DNA from: Thermoguttaceae bacterium
Lineage (GTDB): Bacteria; Planctomycetota; Planctomycetia; Pirellulales; Thermoguttaceae
Length of the DNA: 64,000 bases
Direction of reading: 5' to 3'
NCBI GenBank assembly: GCA_029975295.1
Contig: JARKPK010000120.1
Span: 22,549 to 86,548, forward strand
Shown here: piece by piece, positions 63,093-64,000 of the stretch
How positions within the stretch are numbered: position 1 is the first letter of the stretch
Layout of the letters: every line of letters starts with the position of its first letter
Notes under the pieces: model-generated
What the model saw: only the letters and a program-made list of their open reading frames with translations
Database searches by the model: none
What the model was told of the DNA's origin: nothing
Position numbers and translations under genes: made by a program

Positions 63093-64000
63093 ATGGCCAA
63101 GGTTTGGCGGATCTTTCCGCACGATGCGGACCGGATTGCCTCGCTGCAACGCGCGGTGGGCGTGCCGGCGGTGGTCGCTCAGCTTCTGATCAGCCGCGGA
63201 AACGCCGACGTGGATTCGGCGCGAACCTTTCTTGATCCCCGCCTCACGGCGCTGAGGCCGCCCGAGGATCTGCCCGGTTGCGCCGAGGCCGCCGATCGGC
63301 TCTATGAGGCCGTGCGCGGGCGCCGGCCGATCGTCGTTTTCGGCGATTACGACGTTGACGGGATGACGGCTACTGCCGTGTTGGCCCGCTGCCTGCGCAT
63401 GCTCGGCGGACAGGTGACGACCTACGTGCCGCATCGAATTGACGAAGGGTACGGACTGAGCGTCGAATCGTTGCGGGGGCTGGCCGAGCAGGGCGCTTCG
63501 CTGGTCGTCACGGTGGATTGCGGGATCAATGCCTTCGACGAGGCCGAAGCGGCGGCCGAAGCGGGCCTGGAACTGATCATCACCGATCATCATCAGCCGG
63601 GTGCGCGATTGCCGCGGGCTTCGGCCGTGGTTCATCCGGCGCTGCCGGGCGCGCGCTATCCATTTCCGTGGCTCAGCGGCGTGGGTGTGGCGTTCAAGTT
63701 GGCATGGGCCGTGGCGCAAAAGGCTTCAAAAGGGCGGCGCGTCAGCCCGGAAATGCGCGACTTCCTGATGCAGGCCGTGGGATTGGCCGCGCTGGGCACC
63801 GTGGCCGATGTGGTGCCGTTGCTCGATGAGAACCGCATTTTGGTGCGCCACGGTCTGGTCAGTTTGCTCAAGTCGCCCGTCTTGGGAATGGCGGAGCTTC
63901 TGCGCGCGGCTGGGTTGTCCAAGGCGGAATCGCTGACCGGCGAAGATTTGGCGTTCGAGTTGGCGCCGCGATTGAATGCCGTGGGGCGGTTGGGGCAGCC
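63093..64000 (+). CDS. recJ: single-stranded-DNA exonuclease RecJ, N-terminal part (runs off the window)
   Basis: The first 302 codons of RecJ, a 5'-3' exonuclease for recombination and mismatch repair. DHH family motifs: F-G-D-Y-D-V-D-G-M-T-A-T at about 89-100, V-D-C-G at about 142-145, and T-D-H-H-Q-P at about 164-169; these bind two Mn2+ ions. V-G-L-A-A-L-G-T-V-A-D-V-V-P-L follows. The frame is open to the last base, so the gene continues past the window. Start ATG 63093; 128 bp after rpmG. Confidence 0.95.
   Translation, partial: MAKVWRIFPHDADRIASLQRAVGVPAVVAQLLISRGNADVDSARTFLDPRLTALRPPEDLPGCAEAADRLYEAVRGRRPIVVFGDYDVDGMTATAVLARCLRMLGGQVTTYVPHRIDEGYGLSVESLRGLAEQGASLVVTVDCGINAFDEAEAAAEAGLELIITDHHQPGARLPRASAVVHPALPGARYPFPWLSGVGVAFKLAWAVAQKASKGRRVSPEMRDFLMQAVGLAALGTVADVVPLLDENRILVRHGLVSLLKSPVLGMAELLRAAGLSKAESLTGEDLAFELAPRLNAVGRLGQ

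Noticed and set aside
1..64000. CRISPR arrays, insertion sequences, prophage or integrase genes
   Set aside because: No regularly spaced repeats, no transposase or integrase motifs, no att-like repeat at the tRNA gene.

Overview
The window is GC-rich, plasmid- and phage-free chromosomal DNA that looks like a planctomycete, probably Pirellulales. The clues are a DUF1559 prepilin-type protein, the N-terminal CxCG...CPxCG zinc ribbon found on many planctomycete membrane proteins, many Tat-signal oxidoreductases and large secreted proteins of unknown function, generous intergenic spacers, and weak or absent Shine-Dalgarno sites at several starts. The taxonomic assignment is an inference from gene content only. 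I see no insertion sequence, prophage or CRISPR array.

Layout. 0-4 kb: a conserved hypothetical protein, a HAMP-like membrane protein, tRNA-Pro(GGG) with a good promoter, and a zinc-ribbon membrane protein. 4-11 kb: a DUF4139 (MuiA-like) protein and a carbohydrate set (sugar porter, Tat-exported FAD oxidoreductase, SGNH esterase). 11.5-22 kb: a glycosyltransferase, then a minus-strand efflux operon of two separate FtsX/MacB permeases, one ATPase, an HlyD adaptor, a TolC protein and a His-tailed lipoprotein, preceded by a Cys/His-rich exported protein; metal handling is a reasonable inference. 22-30 kb: a Tat-signal TIM-barrel protein and a complete pst-phoU operon. 30-42 kb: an esterase, a DJ-1/PfpI protein, exported MsrB, a VWA protein, two large exported proteins (one carrying about 12 D-x-x-G-x-D-x-Y repeats), and a 930-residue secreted fusion of a heparinase-like domain, a methyltransferase and a CE15-like esterase. 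42-56 kb: DUF1559 protein, metallopeptidase, sugar isomerase plus Gfo/Idh oxidoreductase, CAP protein, metallophosphoesterase, YkgJ protein, and an overlapping three-gene lipid-modification operon (FAD protein, DUF1365, cyclopropane synthase). 56-64 kb: housekeeping genes ndk, pyrF, acpP-fabF, uppP, lexA, rpmG and the start of recJ.

The strongest novelty candidates are these. (1) The two tandem PstB-like ATPases have complementary motif losses: the first has lost the Q-loop Gln and switch His but keeps LSGGQ; the second has lost LSGGQ but keeps all the others. This predicts an obligate heterodimer with one working and one degenerate ATP site. PstC and PstA of the same operon also carry large extra domains. 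(2) The secreted methyltransferase-esterase fusion. (3) A predicted transcript of about 490 nt with its own promoter and a Rho-independent terminator ending 26 nt before the acpP start codon. (4) A near-consensus lexA promoter whose 16-bp spacer is exactly a palindrome.
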